This document shows positions 47,122 to 57,670 of a stretch of 64,000 bases of DNA, piece by piece; positions within the stretch are counted from its first letter, which is position 1, and every line of letters begins with the position of its first letter. Source of the DNA: Protea cynaroides (Eukaryota > Streptophyta > Magnoliopsida > Proteales > Proteaceae); assembly GCA_028583415.1 (NCBI GenBank), contig CM053274.1, positions 90,403,549 to 90,467,548 on the forward strand, written 5' to 3'. The notes beneath the pieces were generated by a model. It had not been told where the DNA came from and ran no database searches. It saw nothing but the letters and a program-made list of their open reading frames with translations. A program made the position numbers and the translations under genes.

Positions 47122-47686
47122 CTATGGAACTATGGTGACCTACAATATACATTTGTTACGACTCACAGCCCACAGCTCACACTAACGAGTAATAGAGTAA
47201 TGAATTTAGAAGCAATTATGAGAAAGTTGGCAGCCTTTAGTCCCACATCGATTATATATAGAAAACAATAAGAATATTAAACAATATGAGATTAATTGAC
47301 TCATTACTCATTGAAGATGCAATTTCAAATATGGATAAGTACGGTACACGTATTAAACGCTTTTCAAACTGCAAGGTTTCGAGTATAGAGTATTTTTAAA
47401 TTTTTTAAAATCAATACGACAATACGCGTACTAAACGGTTGAATACGATACGAATATACGGTATGCATTTAAAACTAGTTTTAAGTAACAAAGTGAATGA
47501 TACCTCTATTAGTGTCTTTAAGCATGACTTTATTTCCAACATTTTTTTAAGTCAACTGTTAAATTGATTTTTAACAAAAAAATTTGAAAATGTTTTATCA
47601 TTGTGTCACTATCAAGGGCTCTTATTGTTCATACATTTTTCGAATAAATATGTAAAATAACAAAAATTATCCTTTTTAAAAAAATA
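46811..47686. other. Intergenic, no gene seen
   Basis: Contains the (GA)n tract at 47075-47119. Around 47233 there is TTTAGTCCCACATCGATTATA, a motif shared by short plant LTRs, but no paired end was found. Confidence 0.45.
47075..47119. repeat. (GA)n microsatellite
   Basis: An uninterrupted GA tract of about 22 units. Confidence 0.95.
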
Positions 47687-48841
47687 GGTAAAAGACAGTT
47701 ACCTTCCTTGTAACTTACCTTATTGACAGTTGACCCCCAAATGTTTCAAAAAAGACAGTTACCTCCCCTAAATTACTATTAAAATCCAAATAACCCCACC
47801 TACTAGGAATATTCCATTATATAGTAACGGTGGGAGTCCAATAGTTTGTTAAATACCAAACTACCATTTTAGAGATATGAACTACCCATTTTACCTTTAC
47901 TATTTAGGAAGGTTACTATTTGCCAGTCAAACGATTCCCCGATTCCTTGCTTGCTCACCACAGTCGAGCTCACTGTTATTCCATTTTCCAAACCCTTGAA
48001 TCATCGTCGTCTTCGGAGCTCTCCACCGCTACAAATCCTTGAACATTGAAGCAGCTCATCATTCGAAATGTTTCCTCTGAAATCTTAAAGTAGTAAGGAG
48101 TCTTCGAAATGTTTTCGCTAAAATCTTAAAGCAGTTTCATCCTGTTGCTGCAAGGAGCTTGAAGTTCCCATGTTCCTTCGAAATCTTGAAGCACAAATCG
48201 GTTCCAAGCATGAAACACTGACCGCTGTAAATCTTTAAGCACTGCCCACCATTCGAAACCCTACCTGCTGCTGCAAACATTGAAGCACTGAAGCACTGTA
48301 AGGACTGTCTTTTAGTTAGCTTTTAATAAGTAGTAGGATGTTTCATCTTCGAAACTCCCAAATTTTGAGATTGTTTAATGTCGATTTTGAGGTTCACAGT
48401 CTAACCCACCCCGCCCCCATTTTTTTTATTGTTTTTAGTAATCTGGCCTGCGATTGGGGATTATTTAAACACAGCACTGTAAGATGAGAAGAAGAAGATG
48501 CCTCACTGGTCACTTGAAATACCTCTGCTTACAGTTATGTCCAACAGATCATCTCCACCCCATAGGAAACATCGTGAGGTAGAATGAGAAGAAGTTGAGA
48601 TTAGGATTTATTTTAGTTGGATATAAAAGGGTTATATTGGTCTTTTAACAGTAATAAGATTTTAAGTATGGATAAAAGGTTGAGGGTAGAGTTGTCCATA
48701 AAAAATTTAACTTTAACATCGTTAAAAATTGGGGCTATTTGGATTTCAATAGTTATTTAGGGGAGATAACTGTCTTTTTTGAAACTTTTGGGGATCAACG
48801 GTCAATAAGGTAAGTTACAGGGGAGGTAACTATTTTTATCC
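47687..48841. mobile_element. MULE B: non-autonomous Mutator-like element
   Basis: The left end GGTAAAAGACAGTTACCTTC and the reversed right end GGATAAAAATAGTTACCTCC continue as inverted repeats for about 110 bp (GTAACTTACCTTATTGAC is common to both). Flanking nonamers AAAAAAATA (47678-47686) and TAAAAAATA (48842-48850) differ at one position, fitting a 9-bp Mutator duplication. The 900-bp interior has no transposase. It includes imperfect repeats of TTCGAAATGTTT...AAATCTTAAAG near 48065-48130. No captured gene was recognised. Confidence 0.78.
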
Positions 48842-50125
48842 TAAAAAATATATATATATGTTATATTATTGCAATTGGTTCTCGTCCGAAGCTTCCTGGT
48901 GGTTACACCTGTCAAGAGATGAAAGCAAGTAGATAATAGAGGGCGGGTTCAGAACCCTGTGGTTATTCCGATGGCTAAGTCAAAACCAGTAACAAGCAAG
49001 ATAGAACTCTATATAAAATAGATACGAGTTCTTGTGGAAACAATTTGACAGAGTAAGGAGAGTGTAAATTTAGGATCCAGTTGTTTGGAGCTTTAATTAT
49101 AGAATCATGGGGTAACATAATTTTCGGCTTTGATTGAGGCGATTTGCGATGATTTCTAGCACATCTCTAACCCCGTGCAATCTGCCACAAGCTTCGTGGA
49201 AGTTTCACAATGAAAACCTGGGATTCCCACGATCCAATCCCTTAAAGACAGGGGTTAATCGTGGGTAGGAGATATTCTAGACCGTCGGATGACGATCGTG
49301 CGACGAATTTCCCATAACTGCCTTTGATACTATAGCTCGGAGATATCATCGCCAACAAGCACATGGCTACATCAAGAAATTTTCCCTAATTTATGTCAAT
49401 TAACAGTTATCCCCTAGATCGTGGGGATAACCTTTCCATTTATCCTTCTTGTGAGGTGGCATTAGCCAATAGGTCTACAAGCAATGATACATATCGCGTC
49501 TTCATTAATGATCAGTGTTGGACACATGTCCGACAATTCTATTCTTTCCCTATCATATATTAAGAAGACAAAAAAATAAAATTCTAAATTATTTGACACA
49601 TGTCAATAAAAAAAATTTCTTCTATAATTTCTAGATTAGGAGCCTTGTCACCTTACAATCGAACTTTCTCTCTCCTCTCTCTCTGTCTCTCTCTCTCTCT
49701 CTCATTGCCCTGTGTTATTCACCATTAAGTCACGATGTACCATGATCGTAGCATGATAGATAAAAAATTTATCCCAAAAAAATTTGCAAAACCGTGGTCT
49801 GTTTAATGAAGAGCAGACACATGATGGTAACACTTGTTGACTGACAGACACTTATTTCATATATGATTTGAGTTATTGGTGTTGCTAACCAATCTTGGAT
49901 CCAATCTGACCTAACTTTTTGTTGGTTGGTTTATGTCGATCCATATTCAAACCGACCAATCAGAACCCCCAATCACTAACTTTAGTTAGTGATATTGGTG
50001 GGGCCAATATTCTATTGCAGGTCTACTGGACTGGTAAACATTCCTGTAGACTTTATTTATAAAGTTCCATTAGATTTCAGCATTTATTGTTCTAATTTTA
50101 ATGGAGTAGAAACTATGTTTGTATG

Positions 50126-50340
50126 TATTCTTGTAATGTATTCTGGATTAAGAACACATTTAGAGATTCACTGGATTAGAAGTTTTTCAAGTTCAAGCAT
50201 TTACTTTTCTAATTAGAGAAACCAACGTCTTAGGGCTAACGTGGGATCTACTCAAGATCTTACTGGTTTAAGGAAATATCTAATGGGTTCCTTGCCCAGA
50301 GAAATCATTTTTGGAGGAGAAGCTATGGTTTTTGTTTGGT
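50126..50340 (+). pseudogene. Nuclear plastid insertion: decayed psbC fragment
   Basis: The plus strand follows plastid psbC (CP43 of photosystem II) over about 210 bp. Readable pieces are QVQAFTFLIR (plastid QAQAFTFLVR), then after a 1-base shift NVGSTQDLTGLRKYLMGS, and EIIFGGEAM (plastid EVIFGGETM). At DNA level CTAACGTGGGATCTACTCAA and TTTTTGGAGGAGAAGCTATG are near-exact. Differences are mostly transitions, as for old methylated plastid inserts. The upstream part (50126-50170) matches with small gaps. It is not expressed as CP43. Confidence 0.82.
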
Positions 50341-50811
50341 AGGTATTCTCGTTCTTGGATAATGAAATCCATTAGACAACATGGTACAATTTTGGAATGC
50401 GATTTTTATCCCGTTTTGCATTCTGAGGCTAAAATAGAAATGACACGTTCTTTAGCAATTATCTAACTATGTTAGGAATGCATACTCTGTTTTGAGAATG
50501 CATTCTAAATACAGCTTGAGCTACAAAAAATTTGATCAAAGGCCAGGTAAGTATCCCTACCAAGGTAAGAGTGTACAACCATGGTTCAAGGGAACGGAAT
50601 CAGCCACAACACGCCGGAATCAGTTTGAACCATAAAAAGCACCCAATTTTTTGAATCAGGACTCATCCTAAATAGGGAATCGGATCTAGAGGATTCCAGT
50701 CTGTATCCGTGATCTGATACCAGTTCCTTAATCCATTACAACTTGGTACAGTTCAATTTCAACAACGAAAGATTGAATGAAATTTGCGTTATTAAAACCA
50801 TCTATATAAGG

Positions 50812-50912
50812 GTGTACCTAGGGCACAAGGCTCTTACAGCACAATGGGGTCTAAGAAGGGACTTATATACGTACGCAACCAACTTATCCCTTCTTCGCAG
50901 AAAGGCTGTTTT
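50812..50912 (+). repeat. SINE-like dispersed repeat, copy 2
   Basis: Contains GGGCACAAGGCTCTTACAGC, ACGTACGCAACC and TTCGCAGAAAGGCTGTTTT, in the same order as the 11.1-kb copy. Diverged; ends not defined. Confidence 0.45.
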
Positions 50913-51869
50913 GAGATTGAACTGTTAGGCTGATACAGTTTAATATTTCAACGACAAGAGATTGAACTGAAAATTTCCCCTAAGAAGTACATACCAGAAT
51001 TATTTAAAGAAAATGTCTAATGACATTTAATACATTTTTAGGTTTTAAATTAACACATAACTATAATTACTAATTAATTTGTGCTACTTTATCCTGTTAA
51101 TTCTGGCCCTTAAACAACATTAGTATATTATTATATTACAAATTGAAACATCAATAAAGTTTTAACTTATCATCATCCAGCATCAATTCTTTTACTAAAA
51201 TTTTCTTCATACCATTTTCTTACCTTATGTCTCTACAACAGTGGAAATCTTGAATTTGATTCGTTCACTTATCCAGCCCTACTAGAGGTATCTAAATCCG
51301 AATTTAGATAATCCAAAACATTATCTATTCGATCTGAATAGATATTCACTTAATAATAAAAATTAAAGTAACTAATGAGCTGAAGTGTTTTTAAAGACTT
51401 GACAGGTTCTAGAAAATGTGGGGAAAAAAAAAATTAAAATGAACAAATCATTTTTCATTTATTTGATAAAGCTATGATGTGGTTTCCTGCACGTTAATCA
51501 CCATGAAACTCTTATGATCATCTCGGTCAACCAGGCAGTCAACAACTCTGATATCAGAATCCAATTTATTTAAAAAAAAAAAAAAAATATGTCTGATAAT
51601 AAAGGGTACTCAGGTCATTTAATAAAGCTTAGAAGATATTTATTTGATGCCAACCCTGCAATACCCCTACCAAGCTTTCCTATAATGGCATATGTCACAT
51701 TCAAATTGAATCAATAGGTGCTCCTTCATTGGCCCGGTCAGCTTCCATTCTGGATTTGACACTGTATATAACCTAAAGTGGGTCAAATCAATGGAAAAGT
51801 TTATATATATTTTTGTATACAGAACATCATATTAAGTTCAAACAGCATTTTGGGTTCTGTCTTCTTTAG

Positions 51870-51977
51870 GATGATAGTCATGGAACATTAGTGGATGTCC
51901 TTCAGTCAAAGAACAGCTATGATTATGAGAAGATCTTGCTCCCTGGAATTCCAAAACAGCATCTCTCACTGTCTTAA
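51870..51977 (+). other. Orphan terminal-exon-like segment, unidentified
   Basis: After a good acceptor TGTCTTCTTTAG, a 35-codon frame reads DDSHGTLVDVLQSKNSYDYE, then KILLPGIPKQHLSLS, and ends in TAA. The amino-acid make-up and the pyrimidine-rich acceptor look like a genuine last exon. I do not recognise the protein, and no upstream exon or start was found within several kb. It is most likely a gene relic. A tiny LINE-tail insertion lies 23 bp downstream. Confidence 0.35.
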
Positions 51978-51990
51978 TTAGTCATTCAAT

Positions 51991-52029
51991 GAAGGCTAGT
52001 CTTACCCAAAAAAAATGGACGAAGGCTAG
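51991..52029 (+). mobile_element. LINE tail-only insertion
   Basis: GAAGGCTAG (51991-51999) is repeated at 52021-52029. Between lie 21 bp containing CTTACCC and eight A residues, the 3' tail seen in the 35-kb LINE. Confidence 0.55.
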
Positions 52030-52427
52030 ATATATATCACTTAACAATTAAGTGAAGCACATGGCAAGCTTAAAAAACCCACCCCATGTAAATCATTCCC
52101 ATCTTATTTAAAAAAATAAAAAATGAAAAAAATCTCTCTAATGTGTATTCACCTTCAAGGTTCTTGAAATTTATAATAAATGTTGACCTTCTCAGTTCTC
52201 AAGATTTTTAAGGTGTTTCATACACTCAACAGGATGGGTTGATTTAAAAATGGACGAAGTGGGTGAAGGGATTCTTAAATATATAAAGAAGATTGAAGAT
52301 TATTTTGTAATCGACGTGGGATTAAATTTTAAAAACTATGGTTATATGGAAACTTAAAATGGTGGAAATCTGTTCTAGTATGATGTAAAATTTCCAATCA
52401 AAAAGCCCTGAAGATTATTTGATTATT

Positions 52428-53686
52428 GGGAAAATTTCTTATAGTATCCAAATACTTTGAGAAACATCACCTACCATCTAAGATTTCTAAAAACATCAAC
52501 TATCCCCTAAAATTCTCAGACGTTTATGAAAAAGATCCAAATCGTTAAGACGGAACCGTTAGATGCTGATGTCAGCCCAAAACCAATTTTGGAATAACAA
52601 TAATACCCTTATTGTAAGGGAAAAAGTCGACCTTACCCTTTAGTAATTTTTAACCCGACCCCCAAATCATCTTCTTCTTCATCTCTGTTTTTCTACAATA
52701 TTTTATCAAAAAAGAAAAAAAAAAATCCTCTGCAACTGCAACGAATCACCGCACCAATTGCGATTTCTTCCTCTTCAGCTTCTTCCTTCTCTCTCAATCT
52801 CGTCCTCTTCCTCTCAACGCTTTTCACTAACCCTCGCCTCTTTCTCCATGAATCTTAAATTTATTCATCGATGGGTCGTTCTATTCCAATTTTTTCATAC
52901 GTCTCTCTTTCAGTAGGTAGCCACAGATCTGGGTAGTTATGAGAATGCACAAGCAGTTGAGTAGTTATGCAGTTGCACTGTTTATGGGGAAGTTACGTTT
53001 AGTGCTTGAACAATTGATCTGTTTATGGTCTGTAACATCAATCTTTCTCTGGGTAGATAAGATATAGTAATTGTATTAAAGGTAAATAGACATCAAATTA
53101 TCTATTTACTATTTTTGTTCGTGTTTATTAAACTTAGAACCTTTGTCAGTAGTGTCATTTCGACACCATGGCTCTAGGCGGCAAGAAGAAAACTGATCAA
53201 CGTTTCTAGTGAGGAACTTGAATATTTCTAACCATATTATTTTTCTTCTAAGCTGGAGCTGCAAGCCCTCCTCAGGAATTTCCCTCTAGACTTGGGATTA
53301 TATCACAAGATCGAGATCTCAACAATTTGTCGATGAGGTTCTTAAGAAAGCCAATCTGCGAATGAATCGACAGACAAGAACTCCATCACTTCCTCCCCAT
53401 CTTTTTGACGACGGCAATGAAATTGCAAAGACTAGCGTCTGAGCATACGAAGGAGATTGAGAAGCTATTAGCTGCGACCAATGTAAACAGTGGGTGGTAG
53501 GATGTTGTCGGAGAAGGAACCAGTGGGTGGTAGATGATTTTTCTCAGTTTAAAATGAGAAGAGTATAAACGTTTAAACAAAATGAGGTAACTTTTTTGAA
53601 ATTTTGAGTTGTAGTTGATGTTTTCAGAAATCTTAGGTGGTAGATGATATTTCTCAAAGTATTTGGGTATTACGTAAAAATTTTCC
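52428..53686. mobile_element. MULE D: Mutator-like element with perfect 9-bp TSD
   Basis: TTGATTATT flanks both sides exactly (52419-52427 and 53687-53695). The left end GGGAAAATTTCTTATAGTAT and the reversed right end GGAAAATTTTTACGTAATAC extend as inverted repeats through AAATACTTTGAGAAA and CTAAGATTTCT for about 100 bp. The interior of about 1 kb lacks a transposase. It contains CT-rich leader-like sequence (about 52740-52830) and, near 53160-53480, protein-like pieces such as FVDEVLKKANLRMNRQTRTP with breaks. These are perhaps from a captured gene I cannot name. Confidence 0.85.
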
Positions 53687-53696
53687 TTGATTATTT

Positions 53697-54822
53697 GTTA
53701 GTCTATGTGGGACTAAACTCTCGACACAAAAACATGCAGGTCATAGTAGTTCTCTCAGCAAAAGGAGCTCAATGAAGTGGTTTCAGTCATGAAGCCTAGT
53801 GACAAAAACATGTGGCCATAAAGGAGTGGAAAATGCAATCACATCCTGAACTGATAGGATAACTTTTCTGGACAAGTTACACCATTAGCTTCCAATAGGC
53901 AAGAAAAGAGCAGTATCTCTGCAGTAATATTTCTGCTCATAGGGAATTAAGATACAAAGGTGAGAGTCATCAAGGAAATGATCCTAGTTGATAGTGAAGC
54001 CACTCAACTCAGTGTGGTTAGTGAGAAGTGACAATGAAGAAGATAGTGTGCATTACAACTTAGAAGACCATTAAAGAGTCCAAAAGACATCATCTTCTAC
54101 CTTACTGAGGAAGATGGGGTTATGACAGATAAACCCTTTTGCTCTAACTACAAAAGAAACTCCAAAAAGCTGGGTATTTAGGGTTTTGGGTTAAGAGATA
54201 AGATCCGACTTATTTACACTGATAAAGATACAAACAAAGGGGGTAGGGTGGCGAGTGGGATCACATACACTTTTTCCATCATAGTTTTTTTTCTCTTTTT
54301 TGGTAATTTATTTGGATCATAGTTATTTATCTTGTTTATCATTCGTTCCTTCCTCTTCAAAACCTTTAATGGGAAACCAACTTCAAACATGAGAAGGAAG
54401 AGAAAAAGAAAATAATAAGAGTTTCCTAATTAGATAAGGCCTTTAATTTCTCATCATTATAACTCTAACACATGTTCATCACTCCACAGTACTTTAGGGT
54501 ATTCGTGTCCATTTAGGGGGTGTAAGCCGAATTTATATTCGGATAACTTGGAACATGACTCGATTCGTATAGATCTCTAAATAATAATAATAAATTAAGT
54601 AGGTAATGATTTTGAAGGTACTTGAATATTTGATAGGGTTTAAAGAATAAAGAAAAGAGAATCATGAGACTAGAACAACTGAGAGACATAGACTTAGAGC
54701 AAATCATATCCGTTCGAGGGAGGAAAGTCCAACCAGGGACGTATATGGATAGTTGAAAATTCGGATTAGATTTGTATCCATTATCTGTTAGCCATTTAAG
54801 GGTATCCAAATACAATCACATC

Positions 54823-54861
<39 letters not shown>

Positions 54862-54919
54862 CACACGTTGGAAAGGGTTTGCTAAAAAATAAAATTAACA
54901 TTGAGAAAGGTTCTTGTCG
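53697..54919. other. Intergenic, no gene seen
   Basis: No recognisable coding sequence. GTCTATGTGGGACTAAACTC near 53701 resembles a stray LTR-type motif. An (AG)n tract lies at about 54835-54860. Confidence 0.45.
54278..54324 (-). mobile_element. LINE tail-only insertion, minus orientation
   Basis: ATCATAGTT at 54278-54286 is repeated at 54316-54324. The insert is T-rich followed by GGTAATTT, the minus-strand form of a TTACC plus poly-A tail. One of the shorter duplications (9 bp), so moderate support. Confidence 0.5.
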
Positions 54920-55148
54920 AATCCTCCCCTCCAAGAGAATCTGGAGGAGAGGTGGCGTCCCCATTGGATGGACAACACCTGGGGTTCGGATGAATCCGAG
55001 CCCTCCATCCAAGCCGACACCCCCTGTCGGCTTAACTTGTCAGCTCGGTGTCGACTCGGATGAAGGGCTTCGATTCATCCGAACCCCAAGTGTCTTCCAT
55101 CCAAATGGAACGCCACTTCCCCTCAAGATTCTCTTGGAAGAGAAGATT
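54920..55148. mobile_element. Long-arm foldback element (hairpin of about 100-bp arms)
   Basis: The left arm starts AATCCTCCCCTCCAAGAGAA and the right arm, reversed, AATCTTCTCTTCCAAGAGAA. Both continue through GTGGCGT, TTGGATGGA, ACACCTGGGG/ACACTTGGGG, TTCGGATGAATC and CCGACACC/TCGACACC to a loop of roughly 20-25 bp. I judge the arms about 80-85% matching by eye. No target duplication was resolved. It is most likely a foldback MITE. If transcribed it would make a long hairpin RNA that could feed small-RNA pathways. Confidence 0.75.
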
Positions 55149-55823
55149 TGAATCCAAAGATAAGATGTAAGGCATATGTCCTTGTCTTGTACCAGTCACA
55201 TCTCCACTTTTCTTCGGATGAGCTCATCAACCTCTTAACTAGGATACCGTATAAATGAAACCTCTACCATTGTTATCATGCATTGTCAAAAAATGGAACC
55301 TTCATAAGGATATACATTATATTCTAAATTCCTATGTTCCTTGTCGTTTATGATGCTTATCTAGCTATATATGCATGATAGAAATATAATTGAGAATAAT
55401 AAAAAATAAATAAATCCATGTTTGCTTCACCACTTGGAAAACACTATTCCAGATTAAATGGGTTACTCTCTTCTTTGCTACTTTCAGGTAAAGAAAATTG
55501 CAATCAAATTTCGCAATAATTCTTTGTTTCAAATTCAAGGCCTCAATGCAATTTAAGAAGTTTAAAATTATAAATTTGTATTTTGTAGTACAATAACAGG
55601 TTACATAAAAATTCTATCCAATGAAATTATCCTATATTACCCAACCAAACTTTATGTTTTTTTGGATGACTAGAAAGGAGAGAGCAAAAGAAACAAATGA
55701 GATCAAGTAATCAATTATGAATAAGTAAAAAAAAAAAAGAGTAGCCAATTATGAAGCACTTAAGTGCCGTCATGCTAATAAGAATATGTTAAGAGAATAG
55801 TGCCTTTAATTAATAATTACAAC

Positions 55824-55827
<4 letters not shown>
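55149..55827. other. Intergenic, no gene seen
   Basis: AT-rich, without recognisable coding or element structure. Confidence 0.5.

Positions 55828-55863
<36 letters not shown>
55828..55863. repeat. (TA)n microsatellite
   Basis: An uninterrupted TA tract of about 18 units. Confidence 0.95.
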
Positions 55864-55865
<2 letters not shown>

Positions 55866-56014
55866 ACATTTGTCATTATTATGATAATCTAATATTATTT
55901 CTTTATGTCTAATAGTATCAAATACTTATTATTTATGACTCATAATTTATTCTTATAAATGATTTGTTAGAAATAACTCATAAACATAAATATAAATTAT
56001 ACCAAAAAAAACCC
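55864..56014 (-). mobile_element. Tourist-like MITE, partial copy
   Basis: The minus strand matches the left half of the 44.2-kb MITE (TTTGGTATAATTTATATTTATG, then AAATCATTTATAAGAATAAATT). Its outer end is followed by TTA (56015-56017), one half of a Tourist target duplication. The other end is obscured by the (TA)n tract. Confidence 0.5.
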
Positions 56015-56340
56015 TTAACTATCCAATCATGAAAAACAAATAGAGAATAAATTATTTTCTCCAACAACTAGAAGTAGGCCACTAGAGGTGCAAATCAGGC
56101 AGGCTACAAGACCAGTTTTTCTAAAACCCAACCCTGCGTCCCCTTAACTCAACCCGAGTCCATCCCACCCTGACGAGTCTAGGATATTGAACCCTATTGG
56201 GATCAGTCTGCCAAGCCTACCCAGATGTATTGGGCTCAATCCAACCTAGCCTAACCCTGACTGACCTAATTGGGCTAAAATGAGTTGGGTTGACCTTCAT
56301 TGACCCTGACTCTATCAAACCCAATCTAGAGTTTGATTTA

Positions 56341-56568
56341 AATTCTCTTTAGTATAATTTATATTTATGATTATGAGTTGTACATAATAACCATTTGATA
56401 TCTAATTAATAACAGATTATCACAATAATTAAAAATAACTTCTAATCTATTTGTAGATTTTAGATTATAACAATTTATTTTAAAAATAAATTAATATTAT
56501 AAATCATACCAAACAACTACATATGTCATAATATATTATATAATTAATTCTAAAATACATAGAGAGCC
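56341..56568. mobile_element. Tourist-like MITE, copy 2
   Basis: 228-bp element with termini AATTCTCTTTAGTAT and, reversed, GGCTCTCTATGTATT, flanked by TTA (56338-56340 and 56569-56571). It shares interior blocks with the 44.2-kb copy, such as AATCTATTTGTAGATTTTAG and ACAACTACATATGT. Immediately left (about 56095-56337) is CCC/GGG-rich sequence like a decayed hAT-type repeat beginning TAGAGGTGCAAATCAGG. Confidence 0.7.
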
Positions 56569-56571
56569 TTA

Positions 56572-57670
56572 ATTATGTAAAACCCATTGACACCCGTTTG
56601 TTTAACCCTAATCAAACCCCCAGTCTCCTACTGAAAGATAGTAACAGTATATAGCTCTTGATTCAAAGGTAAAATCAGTCGTCATTTTTTTTTTCCCTCG
56701 GGTCAGGGTAGGGAAACTTCTGACCTGATAACACTTCAATCTACGCCCAACCATAGGCCAGGCAGTATAGGATTCAAACTTGCAACAACTTGCGGCAAGG
56801 TTGAGTCAAGAAATACATCCATAGATTGAGAAGCTTCGCTGCAAGATTAGAAGGAAGAACAAACAAGATAGCACTGAAGAAAACATCTTTCACACATAAA
56901 ATTGGTTGTGCCTGGGAGACGACTGATGCCTACCTGCTACAAGACATTTTAAACACCTAATGGAAGCATTATCATAATGAGAAGCTGCAGACACGACTCC
57001 AAGAAAATATGGAAACCCTAGCTTCCTCATTCAAAGTACTTTTTGATGCAATGAACCACCAATTTATAGCAAAACTACCCATGCAAATTTTCTCAAGAAA
57101 CCTACTAGGCCTCAATTAAGGATCAAACAGCAGTACTAAACCAAACCAATTAAATACTTGGTCACCCACCTGAATTTTCAGATCTAGCTACTTCCAACGG
57201 CACATCAAGCTGTAAAAGAACCATTCATGCAAATTTTCCATTTCCATAACCACGCAAGCAGCAAAGCTGGATTCTGCAAATTCTCCTAAGGTATTAAATA
57301 GAGTAATCACCATTGTTTAAACTTGTACACTAACTGCTAAAGTACTTTTAAAAAGCCCTAAGTCACTACAGCCAATCACTACAAGATTTCCACCCCCTCC
57401 CCCTCTTTGTAGAGACGAGAAACCTCAAAACCCTAAAATTATCCCTGCTACTCCAAATCCTACAAAAGCGAATCCAATGCCACTAACAGCATGAGGTAAT
57501 GCCAAACATCTCAAACGGATACACAGGGCACCTTGAACTAGTGCAGCGCAGCAGCAGTCTACGGGATGAACTCTTGAGGCTGAAATAGATTAGATTATAT
57601 TTACCTTGGGAAACATTGGGGAGAAGATAATTAGTTTCCCTCAATAATCAGGTCAGTCTCGGCGACAACA
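56572..57670. other. Downstream flank of the PDS5-like gene
   Basis: No gene recognised. The 100-350 bp nearest 57671 are probably 3'UTR of the minus-strand gene. No strong polyadenylation signal was fixed. Confidence 0.45.

Noticed and set aside
54920..55148. Call as a MIRNA gene
   Set aside because: The arms are too long and too uniform along the whole length, and no mature miRNA was recognised. It is kept as a foldback element.
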